The position numbers were made by a program, and so were the translations under genes. Shown here in pieces: positions 32,599 through 40,654 of a stretch of 64,000 bases of DNA. The stretch's first letter is position 1. Each line of letters begins with the position of its first letter. Source of the DNA: Candidatus Nitrosopumilus sediminis (GTDB lineage: Archaea > Thermoproteota > Nitrososphaeria > Nitrososphaerales > Nitrosopumilaceae); contig NC_018656.1 of NCBI RefSeq assembly GCF_000299395.1, forward strand, positions 744,001-808,000, read 5' to 3'. The notes beneath the pieces were generated by a model that did not search any database, was not told where the DNA came from, and worked only from the letters and a program-made list of their open reading frames with translations.

Positions 32599-34149
32599 AT
32601 GGCATCACAGATATTTTTTGATATCTGCGAAAAAAAACCAATTGATGTAGATTTGTTTTTCTCAAATGAAATCCATTTTCCTAAAATAGAATATGAGCCA
32701 AGAATTACAGCCCATTTTCCAATACCTAGAGAGTATAAAGGAATGCAGATAATTCAAAACAGCATATTTTCAAATCTTGAGCAGTATCAGAATACAATTT
32801 TTACATTGTTTTTTGCATCTGTTTGTCATCTAGCAGGGCATGCAAAAGTGACTGATTTTAAAAAATACAAAGAGTGGATAAAAGGCAAAAACAAAAGCAG
32901 AGCATATGAGACCATAGAGTTCATCGAAGACATCAGGGTAGATAATTTTTTAAAAAATAACTTTCCAGAATATTATTCAGAGATTGCAAAGATTGAAAAA
33001 TTTTTTGATATTATTAATGAAAAAAATGAATTAGAAGATTTTAGAAAGGTTGCAAAAAAGACATTTGTGAATAAATTCCTTCAAAACATTGCAAAAGAGA
33101 AAAAAGAGATTACTGAAAAAATAATCAATTTAGAGCCGGAAGATGACGAGAAATTCCTTGAAATTGCAGAAACAATTTATGAGTCATTGAATATTCTATC
33201 TGATCAAACATATCCTTTTACTGACAAGCATTCCCATCCAGAAAAGATTACAAATTGGAATCAAAACATATCACTAAAAACTGAAGGAAGATTTCAGGAT
33301 GTTGTAGAAAGGTTTGGAGACATTTGGTATGGACAAATAAAACGTAGAGCTAAGGTAAGCAAAAAATATGATAAAATGGTAGAAGGGTTAGAGTTTGATA
33401 AAATAGATTTTGCACCTGAAAATATTGGCGAATACCTAAGATTGAAAAATGTAACTCATTTGTTTTTGAAAAAAATGTCTAACCAAATGAAGATGATGGC
33501 AAATGTTCAAGATGAAGGGGTTGCAGATGACATGGGTATGTTGGAGATGCAAGCTGCAATTCAATCTGTTGCAGCAGAAAATCCAAGAATACAGATTTTT
33601 GAGCAAGATGATATAAGAAGAGTTGAAGAAGCATGGTCAATCATTGTAGATACCAGTAGCAGTATGAAATTAAAATTTGAAGAGATGAAAAAATTTACAA
33701 TGTGTCTTGGTGAAGCAGCTGATGCAGTAAACGCAAAAAATGGCAGGTGGGGATTTTTTACATTTAACAATAATTTCAGCATTATCAAAGACCATGATCA
33801 AAACTTTGATCAGAGTGCCAAGGCACGTGTTGGTGGAATTGAAATCAAAGGATTATCGTTTATTGCAGATGCAATAAAATTATCCATGAGAGTTTTAGAA
33901 AAAGAAATTATTGAAAGAAAATACATTTTTCTAATAACAGATGGACAAGCATTAGGAACAATTGACGCAGATACAAAAATGATGAGTGCCGTAGAAGAAG
34001 CAAGAAAAAAAGGCATCAATATTGTTGCAATTGGAATACAAGATGGCAACACAAAGATCTTCTCAAGATGCATTCCATATGAGGGATTGAGGAAAACAAT
34101 AGCAAAGTTCCTTAACGCATATCAAATGCTTGCTCAAGATGAAATGTAG
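32599..34149 (+). CDS. VWA-domain (MoxR partner) protein
   Basis: The 516-residue protein has a long helical N-terminal part (about 1-340) and a C-terminal von Willebrand A domain (about 345-505). The MIDAS motif is DTSSSM (about 352-357), with LITDGQA later. It follows the MoxR ATPase by 26 bp, which is the standard two-gene arrangement of the family. No signal peptide, so cytoplasmic. Likely remodels or loads a partner. Confidence 0.82.
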   Translation: MASQIFFDICEKKPIDVDLFFSNEIHFPKIEYEPRITAHFPIPREYKGMQIIQNSIFSNLEQYQNTIFTLFFASVCHLAGHAKVTDFKKYKEWIKGKNKSRAYETIEFIEDIRVDNFLKNNFPEYYSEIAKIEKFFDIINEKNELEDFRKVAKKTFVNKFLQNIAKEKKEITEKIINLEPEDDEKFLEIAETIYESLNILSDQTYPFTDKHSHPEKITNWNQNISLKTEGRFQDVVERFGDIWYGQIKRRAKVSKKYDKMVEGLEFDKIDFAPENIGEYLRLKNVTHLFLKKMSNQMKMMANVQDEGVADDMGMLEMQAAIQSVAAENPRIQIFEQDDIRRVEEAWSIIVDTSSSMKLKFEEMKKFTMCLGEAADAVNAKNGRWGFFTFNNNFSIIKDHDQNFDQSAKARVGGIEIKGLSFIADAIKLSMRVLEKEIIERKYIFLITDGQALGTIDADTKMMSAVEEARKKGINIVAIGIQDGNTKIFSRCIPYEGLRKTIAKFLNAYQMLAQDEM

Positions 34150-34251
34150 AGTGTGAAACATCATATTTTACTCATATTATAAAAATTAGCCATAATAAAA
34201 TAATCCTAGGCGTAATAGTGTAAAAATTACTTATCTGTAATTCAAAAAAAT

Positions 34252-34258
34252 TACATAC
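34252..34258. promoter_or_regulatory. TACATAC heptamer before the major pilin gene
   Basis: TACATAC lies 41-47 bp before ATG 34299, the same spacing as at 28163-28169. It is the reverse complement of GTATGTA. Confidence 0.35.
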
Positions 34259-34298
34259 GCGACTAGATAACATATGAAGTAAAAACACGATTAATAAA

Positions 34299-34976
34299 AT
34301 GAAAACCACGCTAACCAAAAAACGTGCAATCAGTACTATCCTAACTACAGTCATCATCTTGGTGGCATCAGTGGTACTTGGTTCTGGTGTTGTTCTGTAT
34401 GGTACTAGTCTTTTCCAAGGCAGTACATTGACTGAACAACTAACAGTATCTGGAGCTAAAGTTTGGGTAGATCCTACTGACACAAATGGTCTTGCATGGG
34501 GTGCAGCAGGTCTAAGAAACAGTGGAGATAAAGCAATTTCTGTAGACAAAATATCTGTAAGAGGAATAGACGTACCATTTACTAGTTGGTACGCAACTAC
34601 TGATCAAACAGAAGCATCTGTAGCAAATACACAAGCATCTTTCCCACATACCGGTTCATATGAAGCCGGTACTGGTGGTGAAATGGCAGATAGTGCCACA
34701 TTTACTTCCAATACTGGAGGTTCTGCACTTTGTACAAATGCAGCAACTGCAGATGAAATACGAATCGATGTAGATGGCAGTGCAGGTTCTCAAGAGACAA
34801 TGTGTCTTCAGAAACTCACCGGTCCAATTTCACTAGATCCAGGTGTAAGAGCAGTAGTATACTTCCAAGTAATCAATGGAACATTAAATCCAATTGATTC
34901 TGGTGCAAGTACCTCAGTTAACATCTTTGCAGGTAAAACTGGAGCCCCATTAAGCTTGACAGTGCAAAACCCATAG
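34299..34976 (+). CDS. Probable major pilin/archaellin-like protein, class III signal peptide
   Basis: The 225-residue protein begins MKTTLTKKRA and then ISTILTTVIILVASVVLGSG, an archaellin/pilin class III signal. The mature part is Gly/Ser/Thr-rich (TFTSNTGGSALCTNAATAD) with few charged residues, as in filament subunits. Two cysteines (about 148 and 171) may form a disulfide. It sits 131 bp before the FlaI-type ATPase and is followed by a T-rich terminator. I take it as the main filament subunit. Confidence 0.8.
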   Translation: MKTTLTKKRAISTILTTVIILVASVVLGSGVVLYGTSLFQGSTLTEQLTVSGAKVWVDPTDTNGLAWGAAGLRNSGDKAISVDKISVRGIDVPFTSWYATTDQTEASVANTQASFPHTGSYEAGTGGEMADSATFTSNTGGSALCTNAATADEIRIDVDGSAGSQETMCLQKLTGPISLDPGVRAVVYFQVINGTLNPIDSGASTSVNIFAGKTGAPLSLTVQNP

Positions 34977-35015
34977 GCAAGTATTTTTTTTATTATCTTG
35001 CATCTTTTTATCTTA
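34977..35015 (+). terminator. Hairpin/T-run terminator after pilin gene
   Basis: GCAAG (34977-34981) and CTTGC (34997-35001) form a short stem, enclosing and followed by T runs (TTTTTTTT, CTTTTTATCTT). It lies directly after the stop codon of a gene that is probably highly expressed. Archaeal terminators are typically T-rich, so this fits. Confidence 0.5.
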
Positions 35016-35042
35016 TTTTAAAACCCAGACCAGGTGTGAATT

Positions 35043-35049
35043 GTATGTA
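35043..35049. promoter_or_regulatory. GTATGTA heptamer before the secretion ATPase gene
   Basis: GTATGTA is 58-64 bp before ATG 35107, in the promoter region of the FlaI/GspE-type gene. Part of the set listed at 27966. Confidence 0.3.
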
Positions 35050-35106
35050 TTGTGATGTTTCATACTGTTCAATATATCCAAAAAATCAAGATAATTATCG
35101 TATATC

Positions 35107-36642
35107 ATGGGTAAAAAAGACAAAGAACAAGGATTGGAGACATTTCTTAAAAGTGAATTTTTAGGAGAATTAAAGAATGAAACACCTATTGGTTCAATCC
35201 TGGTAGAGAAATACCCACTAAAAGCACCATTTAGTTATGCAAATATCATTCAAAATCAAGAGACAGGCAGTCTATCATATCAAATAGATGAAACCAAACT
35301 ATCTCAATCAGAACAAGTAATTTACAATCAGCTCTATCAATTAATTGAGGAAAATATTGACTCTCCAGAAAACATTGAACAGAATTTTGGGTTCATGTCG
35401 TTTGTAAACAAAATACTAAAAGAAAATGAAAAATTATTCCTAGACCAACCAAAAGGAAGCATTGAGAAAGTAAAGTATTATCTTGAAAGGGATATTGACG
35501 GATTTGGCGAGATTGATCCAATCATGCAAGACCCAAACATAGAGGACGTCAGTTGTAGTGGAATTAACTCTCCAATCTATGTCTGGCACAGAAAATACGA
35601 CAGTATTCCATGTAATGTATCATATCAGGATGAAAAATTAAACTCATTTGTGTCAAGAATTGTTTTCAGAGCAGGAAAACACATCAGTTCTGCTTACCCA
35701 ATTTCAGATTTAGCATTACAAGGCAATCACAGAATTTCAGTCCTATATCAAAAAGAAGTGACTCCTAAAGGAACCAGTTTTACAATCAGGAAATTCAAGC
35801 AAGACCCATACTCTATTGTAGATTTGATAACATTTGGTACAATTAGTGTGGAGATTGCAGCATACATGTGGCTACTCATGGAATCAAAAATGTCAATAAT
35901 GGTTATTGGTTCTACAGGTAGTGGTAAAACAACAATTCTTAATGCAATTACTGGATTGATCAATCCAGATTACAAAATTTTTTCAGTAGAAGACGTTTCA
36001 GAAATTAACATTAAACATGAAAACTGGTTTAGCCTTATCTCCAGAACGGGATTTGGTAGCGAGGGAGAAGGCGAAATTGGATTATATGATTTGATTAAAT
36101 CAGGTGTAAGACATAGACCTGACTATATCATCGTAGGGGAAATCAGAGGCTCTGAAGCATATGTAATGTTTCAGGCCATGGCCACAGGCCACGGAGGACT
36201 GTGTACCATGCACGCAGATAGTTTGGAATCTGCAAGTAAAAGATTGCAACAAAAACCAATGGACATACCTGCATCATATATGGCATTGATGAATTGTGCA
36301 ATAGTAATTAGAAGAGTAAAGGGTCCAGATGGAAAAGGAGTTAGAAAAGCAATTTCCATTCAAGAGATCAAAGACGCCAACACATACTATGATGCTTTCA
36401 AATGGAATCCAAAATCAGACTATTTCAATCCTGCATTAGAAGATAGTGAAATGCTACATAGAATATCTGAACAATCTGGAAGAGACATGGAAGAGATTTT
36501 TGCAGAATTAAAACGAAGGGAAACCGTTTTGAAATGGCTTGTACAAAGAGGAATTAGAAGATATGATAAAGTGGCAGAGACTGTAGGAAAATATTACAGA
36601 GATCCCGATGCATTGATGAAAGAGATAGAGTTCGGGGTATAG
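35107..36642 (+). CDS. Type II/IV secretion-system ATPase (FlaI/GspE type)
   Basis: The 511-residue hexameric ATPase has Walker A GSTGSGKTT (about 269-277), the Walker B/Asp box YIIVGEIRGSEA (about 340-351) and a downstream His box GHGGLCTMHAD. The N-terminal domain is large (about 200 aa), as in FlaI/PilB. It powers assembly of archaella or type IV pili. The neighbouring pilin-like and two-component genes support this. The expected platform protein (FlaJ/TadC) is absent nearby. The stop TAG is followed two bases later by the response regulator start. Confidence 0.9.
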   Translation: MGKKDKEQGLETFLKSEFLGELKNETPIGSILVEKYPLKAPFSYANIIQNQETGSLSYQIDETKLSQSEQVIYNQLYQLIEENIDSPENIEQNFGFMSFVNKILKENEKLFLDQPKGSIEKVKYYLERDIDGFGEIDPIMQDPNIEDVSCSGINSPIYVWHRKYDSIPCNVSYQDEKLNSFVSRIVFRAGKHISSAYPISDLALQGNHRISVLYQKEVTPKGTSFTIRKFKQDPYSIVDLITFGTISVEIAAYMWLLMESKMSIMVIGSTGSGKTTILNAITGLINPDYKIFSVEDVSEINIKHENWFSLISRTGFGSEGEGEIGLYDLIKSGVRHRPDYIIVGEIRGSEAYVMFQAMATGHGGLCTMHADSLESASKRLQQKPMDIPASYMALMNCAIVIRRVKGPDGKGVRKAISIQEIKDANTYYDAFKWNPKSDYFNPALEDSEMLHRISEQSGRDMEEIFAELKRRETVLKWLVQRGIRRYDKVAETVGKYYRDPDALMKEIEFGV

Positions 36643-36643
36643 T

Positions 36644-37056
36644 ATGTCATTTATCAAAAAACACGAAGAAGAAGACAAGAAGAAGAAAAATTAAAAATTT
36701 TGATTATAGATGATAATGAACAGATAACAAAAATGTTAACCACGTTTTTAGAATTAAATGAACACGATTGTACAGTTGCAAACGATGGTAGTGAAGGATT
36801 AAAAAGAATCAAAGAAAATAACTATGATGTAATACTGTTAGATTTGGCAATGCCTGAATTTGATGGGTATTCCGTAATCAAAGATTTAGAAGATAACAAT
36901 ATGCTAAAAGATCAGAAAATCATAGTCTTTACCGCATCAACTATTACACAAGATGAATTGGATGGTCTTGTGAAAAGAGGTGTTTCAGCATATATTCTAA
37001 AACCAATAGACATCGATATCCTACATTCAAAATTAAAAGAAATTGCACAATTGTGA
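36644..37056 (+). CDS. Response regulator (receiver domain), apparent one-base frameshift near start
   Basis: CheY-like receiver: Asp-Asp near residue 4 (IIDDNEQ), phosphoacceptor in VILLDLAMP, and Lys-Pro (ILKPIDID) near the end. In its own frame the first possible start is TTG 36700, which clips the first strand. ATG 36644 opens a different frame (MSFIKKHEEEDKKKKN) that stops at 36694. Adding one A to the AAAAA run at 36686-36690 joins them to give MSFIKKHEEEDKKKKKLKILIIDD, the natural start of a receiver. So the intact gene probably begins at 36644. It is followed 16 bp later by the histidine kinase, its likely partner. Confidence 0.82.
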
Positions 37057-37072
37057 TAGGAAACGCAATTAA

Positions 37073-38185
37073 ATGCTATCAATCAAAATAACATTATTTT
37101 TGGTTTCAGGTGTATCAAGTTTTATTATATTTTACATGGGGATAGTAAATTTTTTGACATCTGTGGAAGAAACAACAGGACTAATTATGTTAATATTTTC
37201 AATTTTTGTGGCAACAGGGACATTACTTGCAACAGTAAACATTTCTAGAAACATCACGCAACCCATAGAAAAATTAACACAAGACATGAAGCAATTTTCA
37301 GCAACCAACAAAGCATCAAAAAGAACACCGCTTAAAACAAACGTATCAGAAATATTTCAATTAAACGAGGACTTTAAAATCATGGAGCAGAGAGTCGAAA
37401 AAACAATTGAACTTACAAATGATTATGTCGAGAAATTAAAAGAGATGGACAGGAAAAAAATTGAATTTTCTTCAATGGTTTCACATGAACTAAAAACACC
37501 ACTAGTTCCAATATTGGGCTATGTTCAAATGCTTCAGAAAAAGAATTTTCTCGGAGAATTAAATGAAAAACAATCAGATGCAGTAAATGAAATCCATGCA
37601 GCAACAATAAGACTGCAAAGACTAGTAGGAGACATACTTACAACTCAAAAATTAGATTTAGGAAAACTAGATTTCAATAAAGAAGAAACAAATGTTTTAG
37701 AATTACTAAATTCAGTCATCAAAGAATTTCAGCCAATTGCAGAAGAAAAAAAGGTCATTTTAGAGATGAATTTTAATGAAGATATATGCATTTTTACAGA
37801 TAAAGATAGAATCAGTCAAGTGTTTTCGAATTTGATTAAAAATTCGATTGATTTTGTACCGAAAAGTAGAGGGATCATTACAATTGGGGCAAAAGATTGT
37901 GGGGATTTTGTGGAATTTTTAGTTCGAGATAACGGTTCAGGCATGTCCATTGAAAATCAAAAAGATATTTTCAAAAAATTCTACCAGATCGATACGTCTA
38001 CCAGCAGAAAACGTAGTGGTAGCGGGTTGGGATTGGCAATATGTAAAGGAATTGTGGAAGGATTGGGTGGAAAAATATGGGTTGAAAGTAAAGTTAATGA
38101 GCAAACAACATTCTATTTCACCATTCCAAAAAAACCAATAGACTCATCAGCAAAAAATGAATTAAATAATAAGATTTCAAATTAG
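37073..38185 (+). CDS. Membrane histidine kinase (HAMP-HisKA-HATPase)
   Basis: The 370-residue protein has two membrane spans (about 5-25 and 35-60), a HAMP domain (NISRNITQPIEKLTQDM), the phosphoacceptor His138 in MVSHELKTP, and an ATPase domain with FSNLIKNSIDFV (N box), DNGSGMSIENQ (G1) and SGLGLAICK (G2). No large extracellular sensor is present, so it may sense the membrane or act through another protein. It follows the response regulator by 16 bp. Together they form a two-component module attached to the pilus-like locus. Confidence 0.88.
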   Translation: MLSIKITLFLVSGVSSFIIFYMGIVNFLTSVEETTGLIMLIFSIFVATGTLLATVNISRNITQPIEKLTQDMKQFSATNKASKRTPLKTNVSEIFQLNEDFKIMEQRVEKTIELTNDYVEKLKEMDRKKIEFSSMVSHELKTPLVPILGYVQMLQKKNFLGELNEKQSDAVNEIHAATIRLQRLVGDILTTQKLDLGKLDFNKEETNVLELLNSVIKEFQPIAEEKKVILEMNFNEDICIFTDKDRISQVFSNLIKNSIDFVPKSRGIITIGAKDCGDFVEFLVRDNGSGMSIENQKDIFKKFYQIDTSTSRKRSGSGLGLAICKGIVEGLGGKIWVESKVNEQTTFYFTIPKKPIDSSAKNELNNKISN

Positions 38186-38214
38186 AATTTAACAATTACT
38201 CATTACTAATCTGG

Positions 38215-39231
38215 ATGAATTCTACGCTTATCTTAAATCAAAAAAAATCAAAAATGACATTATTGGATAAAAAGTACTGGGCATATTCTCTATTAGTATT
38301 ATTTTCAGGATTACTAGTAAATCCAGCATTTGGAGAATTGACTAGTTTTCATACAAATAATAATTCATTTATGATGGGGGATGAAATTGAATTTTCAGGC
38401 ACGGTAGAAAAAGAATCCAGAGGACTAGTGACAATTGTAATTCGAGATCAAAATAATGAATTTGTATTATTAACACAAGCAACAATAAACCCCGATGATA
38501 CTTTTGAAAAGAGTATTGTTATAGAAAATAAATTCACAGAAAGCGGGATTTACAATGCAACAGGTTTTATTCTTAACATGACACGGGGGATTACATCAGA
38601 ATTTGATGTATCATTAAATGAAAGCAAAATGATTGTTGAGCCTATCGTTGAAACAGCAGAGAGTGAAATTAACAATACTCAACAAAATAATCATTTAGAA
38701 ACTGAAAAAAATAATGAATCAATAGAAAAACCTAAGATCATCAATAGGGATTTTGTAGATCCAAATAAAGTTCCATCTTATTATATTCAAAGATATTATT
38801 CTGAACCTGCATACAAGAGTTGGTTTGATAGTAATTATCCGAGTCAGACAATTGAAGAGACAGTAGGATATACAGATAATGTTGAAAAAACAAAATCCAC
38901 AGTTCAAGACATCATGGATAAAGAAATTCTTCCTCAAGCACAAGCATCATCCATTGCCGAATCTACTCAAAACGAGGTTAACAATTCAGAAATTGCACAA
39001 ACATCATTAGTTTTAGCAGCAATAGGAATATTGTTTGGAGCAGTATACGGAGTCAAAAGACAAGCAGATAGTAATTCAAGACAAATTTTAATTAACAGAA
39101 ATAGCATTAGAATTCCAAAAATTAGCAACCCAATAACAGGTTCAAACCCTAACGAAATTCTCCAGAAAAGACTGGCCAAGGGAGAAATTACTTTGGGAGA
39201 ATATGAAAGACTAAAGTCAAAAATAGACTAA
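38215..39231 (+). CDS. Secreted protein with C-terminal membrane span and SHOCT segment
   Basis: The 338-residue protein has an N-terminal signal (WAYSLLVLFSGLLVNPAFGE, near residue 22-41), a beta-rich extracellular domain (about 45-130), a Gln/Glu-rich linker, then a membrane span (SLVLAAIGILFGAVYGVKRQ, about 263-282) and a C-terminal SHOCT-like helix pair (EILQKRLAKGEITLGEYERL). SHOCT segments are short and linked to oligomerisation. It follows the histidine kinase by 29 bp and may be its membrane sensor partner. Confidence 0.65.
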   Translation: MNSTLILNQKKSKMTLLDKKYWAYSLLVLFSGLLVNPAFGELTSFHTNNNSFMMGDEIEFSGTVEKESRGLVTIVIRDQNNEFVLLTQATINPDDTFEKSIVIENKFTESGIYNATGFILNMTRGITSEFDVSLNESKMIVEPIVETAESEINNTQQNNHLETEKNNESIEKPKIINRDFVDPNKVPSYYIQRYYSEPAYKSWFDSNYPSQTIEETVGYTDNVEKTKSTVQDIMDKEILPQAQASSIAESTQNEVNNSEIAQTSLVLAAIGILFGAVYGVKRQADSNSRQILINRNSIRIPKISNPITGSNPNEILQKRLAKGEITLGEYERLKSKID

Positions 39232-40584
39232 TCAGGGAACTACGACAGAACTGGAGGATTCTGTATCATACAAGGCATCTTTTCTGAGTTTTCCAAAGAA
39301 ATCTGCAATCATATCAAGACCTGCAACTACTTTGGGAGCATTCTTTTTTACAAATTCAATTTTTTCAGCATTTGATTTTGGCTTATTTTCCAAATAATTT
39401 TGATAAACCATTGCCCCATCATAATCCACATATGCAATCCTTGCACTAAAATCAGTTCTTTCTAAAACCAGACTATCTCCACCGACTATAGCAGTATGAA
39501 AAGGATGAACAATTAATGCTTCAGACAATTTTTGAGATGTTAAAATGTGTGCTTTTTGTAAGTCAGGAGCAAATGAATTAAAATCAGCTAGAAGATAAAA
39601 AGTAGCGTCAGGCTTTGTGGCCTTTACGCCTTCAATTGAAGAAAGGGCATGAAAAGTATATTCGCCCATTATTTGATGTATATTTCTTGTAACTTCAAAA
39701 TATTCATTCATCTCGTTACTTATTTCAAATCCCGCAACCGCGGCATGCTGTATTGGAGTTGAAACCGCAGTATACTCTGTAGCAAGGATTTTTTTGAACT
39801 GAGTCTTTAGATCTACTGCATGCTGTGGAAAAATCACATAGCCCAATCTATAACCTCCAGCTGCATGAGACTTTGACAAACCATTTGTGACAAATGTCCC
39901 TTCAGGGTAGATTTTTGCCATACTAACAAATTTTGAAAAATCATATGTTGTAAGTGCATAAATTTCATCAGAGATTACTGTAATGTTTTGTTCTTTACAA
40001 ACATCAGCAATTTCCTCTAGCTCTAATCTGTCGTATAACAGTCCTGTAGGATTATTGGGATTATTTAATATCAATATCTTTTGTCTGTCTTGTAATCTAA
40101 GTGCTAACTTTCTAAGATCACTGGGGGATATTTTTTTGTTAGCACGAGTAGGCAACATGTGATAATTTTTTTTAAGAAATCTGATTTGTGGAAGATAGCC
40201 AAGCCATGCAGGGGTTGGCAAGATGACTGTTCCATGTAATATCTCCAAAAGATTAAAGATCAGCTCCTTTGTTCCAGGGCCGACATAGATTCTATTAGGA
40301 GCAATATCCATATCAAAATAATGTTTATTATATTTGGAAATTGCATTTCGCAATTCAGGGATTCCAGGAACCGCGGCATATGCTCCCTTATCTGCATTTT
40401 TGATTAAAGCATTCTGGATTAATTTAGGTACAGGAAATGGGGATTGGCCAAATGCAAATCCATAAAATCCAAAATTACATTCAGGATGAGGGCAATCTGA
40501 ATGAAATTCTTGCAAAAATGTGTTTAATTTGAGGTTTTCAGGCATCTCAATATCTTCTACCTGCTGATCAACTACGAATTTCAA
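39232..40584 (-). CDS. Class I/II aminotransferase
   Basis: The 450-residue PLP aminotransferase has the nucleotide-binding SDEIYAL, the PLP Lys in NGLSKSHAAGGYRLG (about residue 235), and the NNPNNPTGLLYD segment (about 173-184). Length and motifs match fold-type I aspartate-type aminotransferases. Specific substrate unknown. It is convergent with 38215-39231 and adjoins it without a gap. Confidence 0.85.
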   Translation of the reverse strand: MKFVVDQQVEDIEMPENLKLNTFLQEFHSDCPHPECNFGFYGFAFGQSPFPVPKLIQNALIKNADKGAYAAVPGIPELRNAISKYNKHYFDMDIAPNRIYVGPGTKELIFNLLEILHGTVILPTPAWLGYLPQIRFLKKNYHMLPTRANKKISPSDLRKLALRLQDRQKILILNNPNNPTGLLYDRLELEEIADVCKEQNITVISDEIYALTTYDFSKFVSMAKIYPEGTFVTNGLSKSHAAGGYRLGYVIFPQHAVDLKTQFKKILATEYTAVSTPIQHAAVAGFEISNEMNEYFEVTRNIHQIMGEYTFHALSSIEGVKATKPDATFYLLADFNSFAPDLQKAHILTSQKLSEALIVHPFHTAIVGGDSLVLERTDFSARIAYVDYDGAMVYQNYLENKPKSNAEKIEFVKKNAPKVVAGLDMIADFFGKLRKDALYDTESSSSVVVP

Positions 40585-40654
40585 TGATGTAACTTATTGC
40601 AGTTGAAATTATAAATTAATCGTAAAATAGTCAATATCAAAGAGTTAGATTTTA

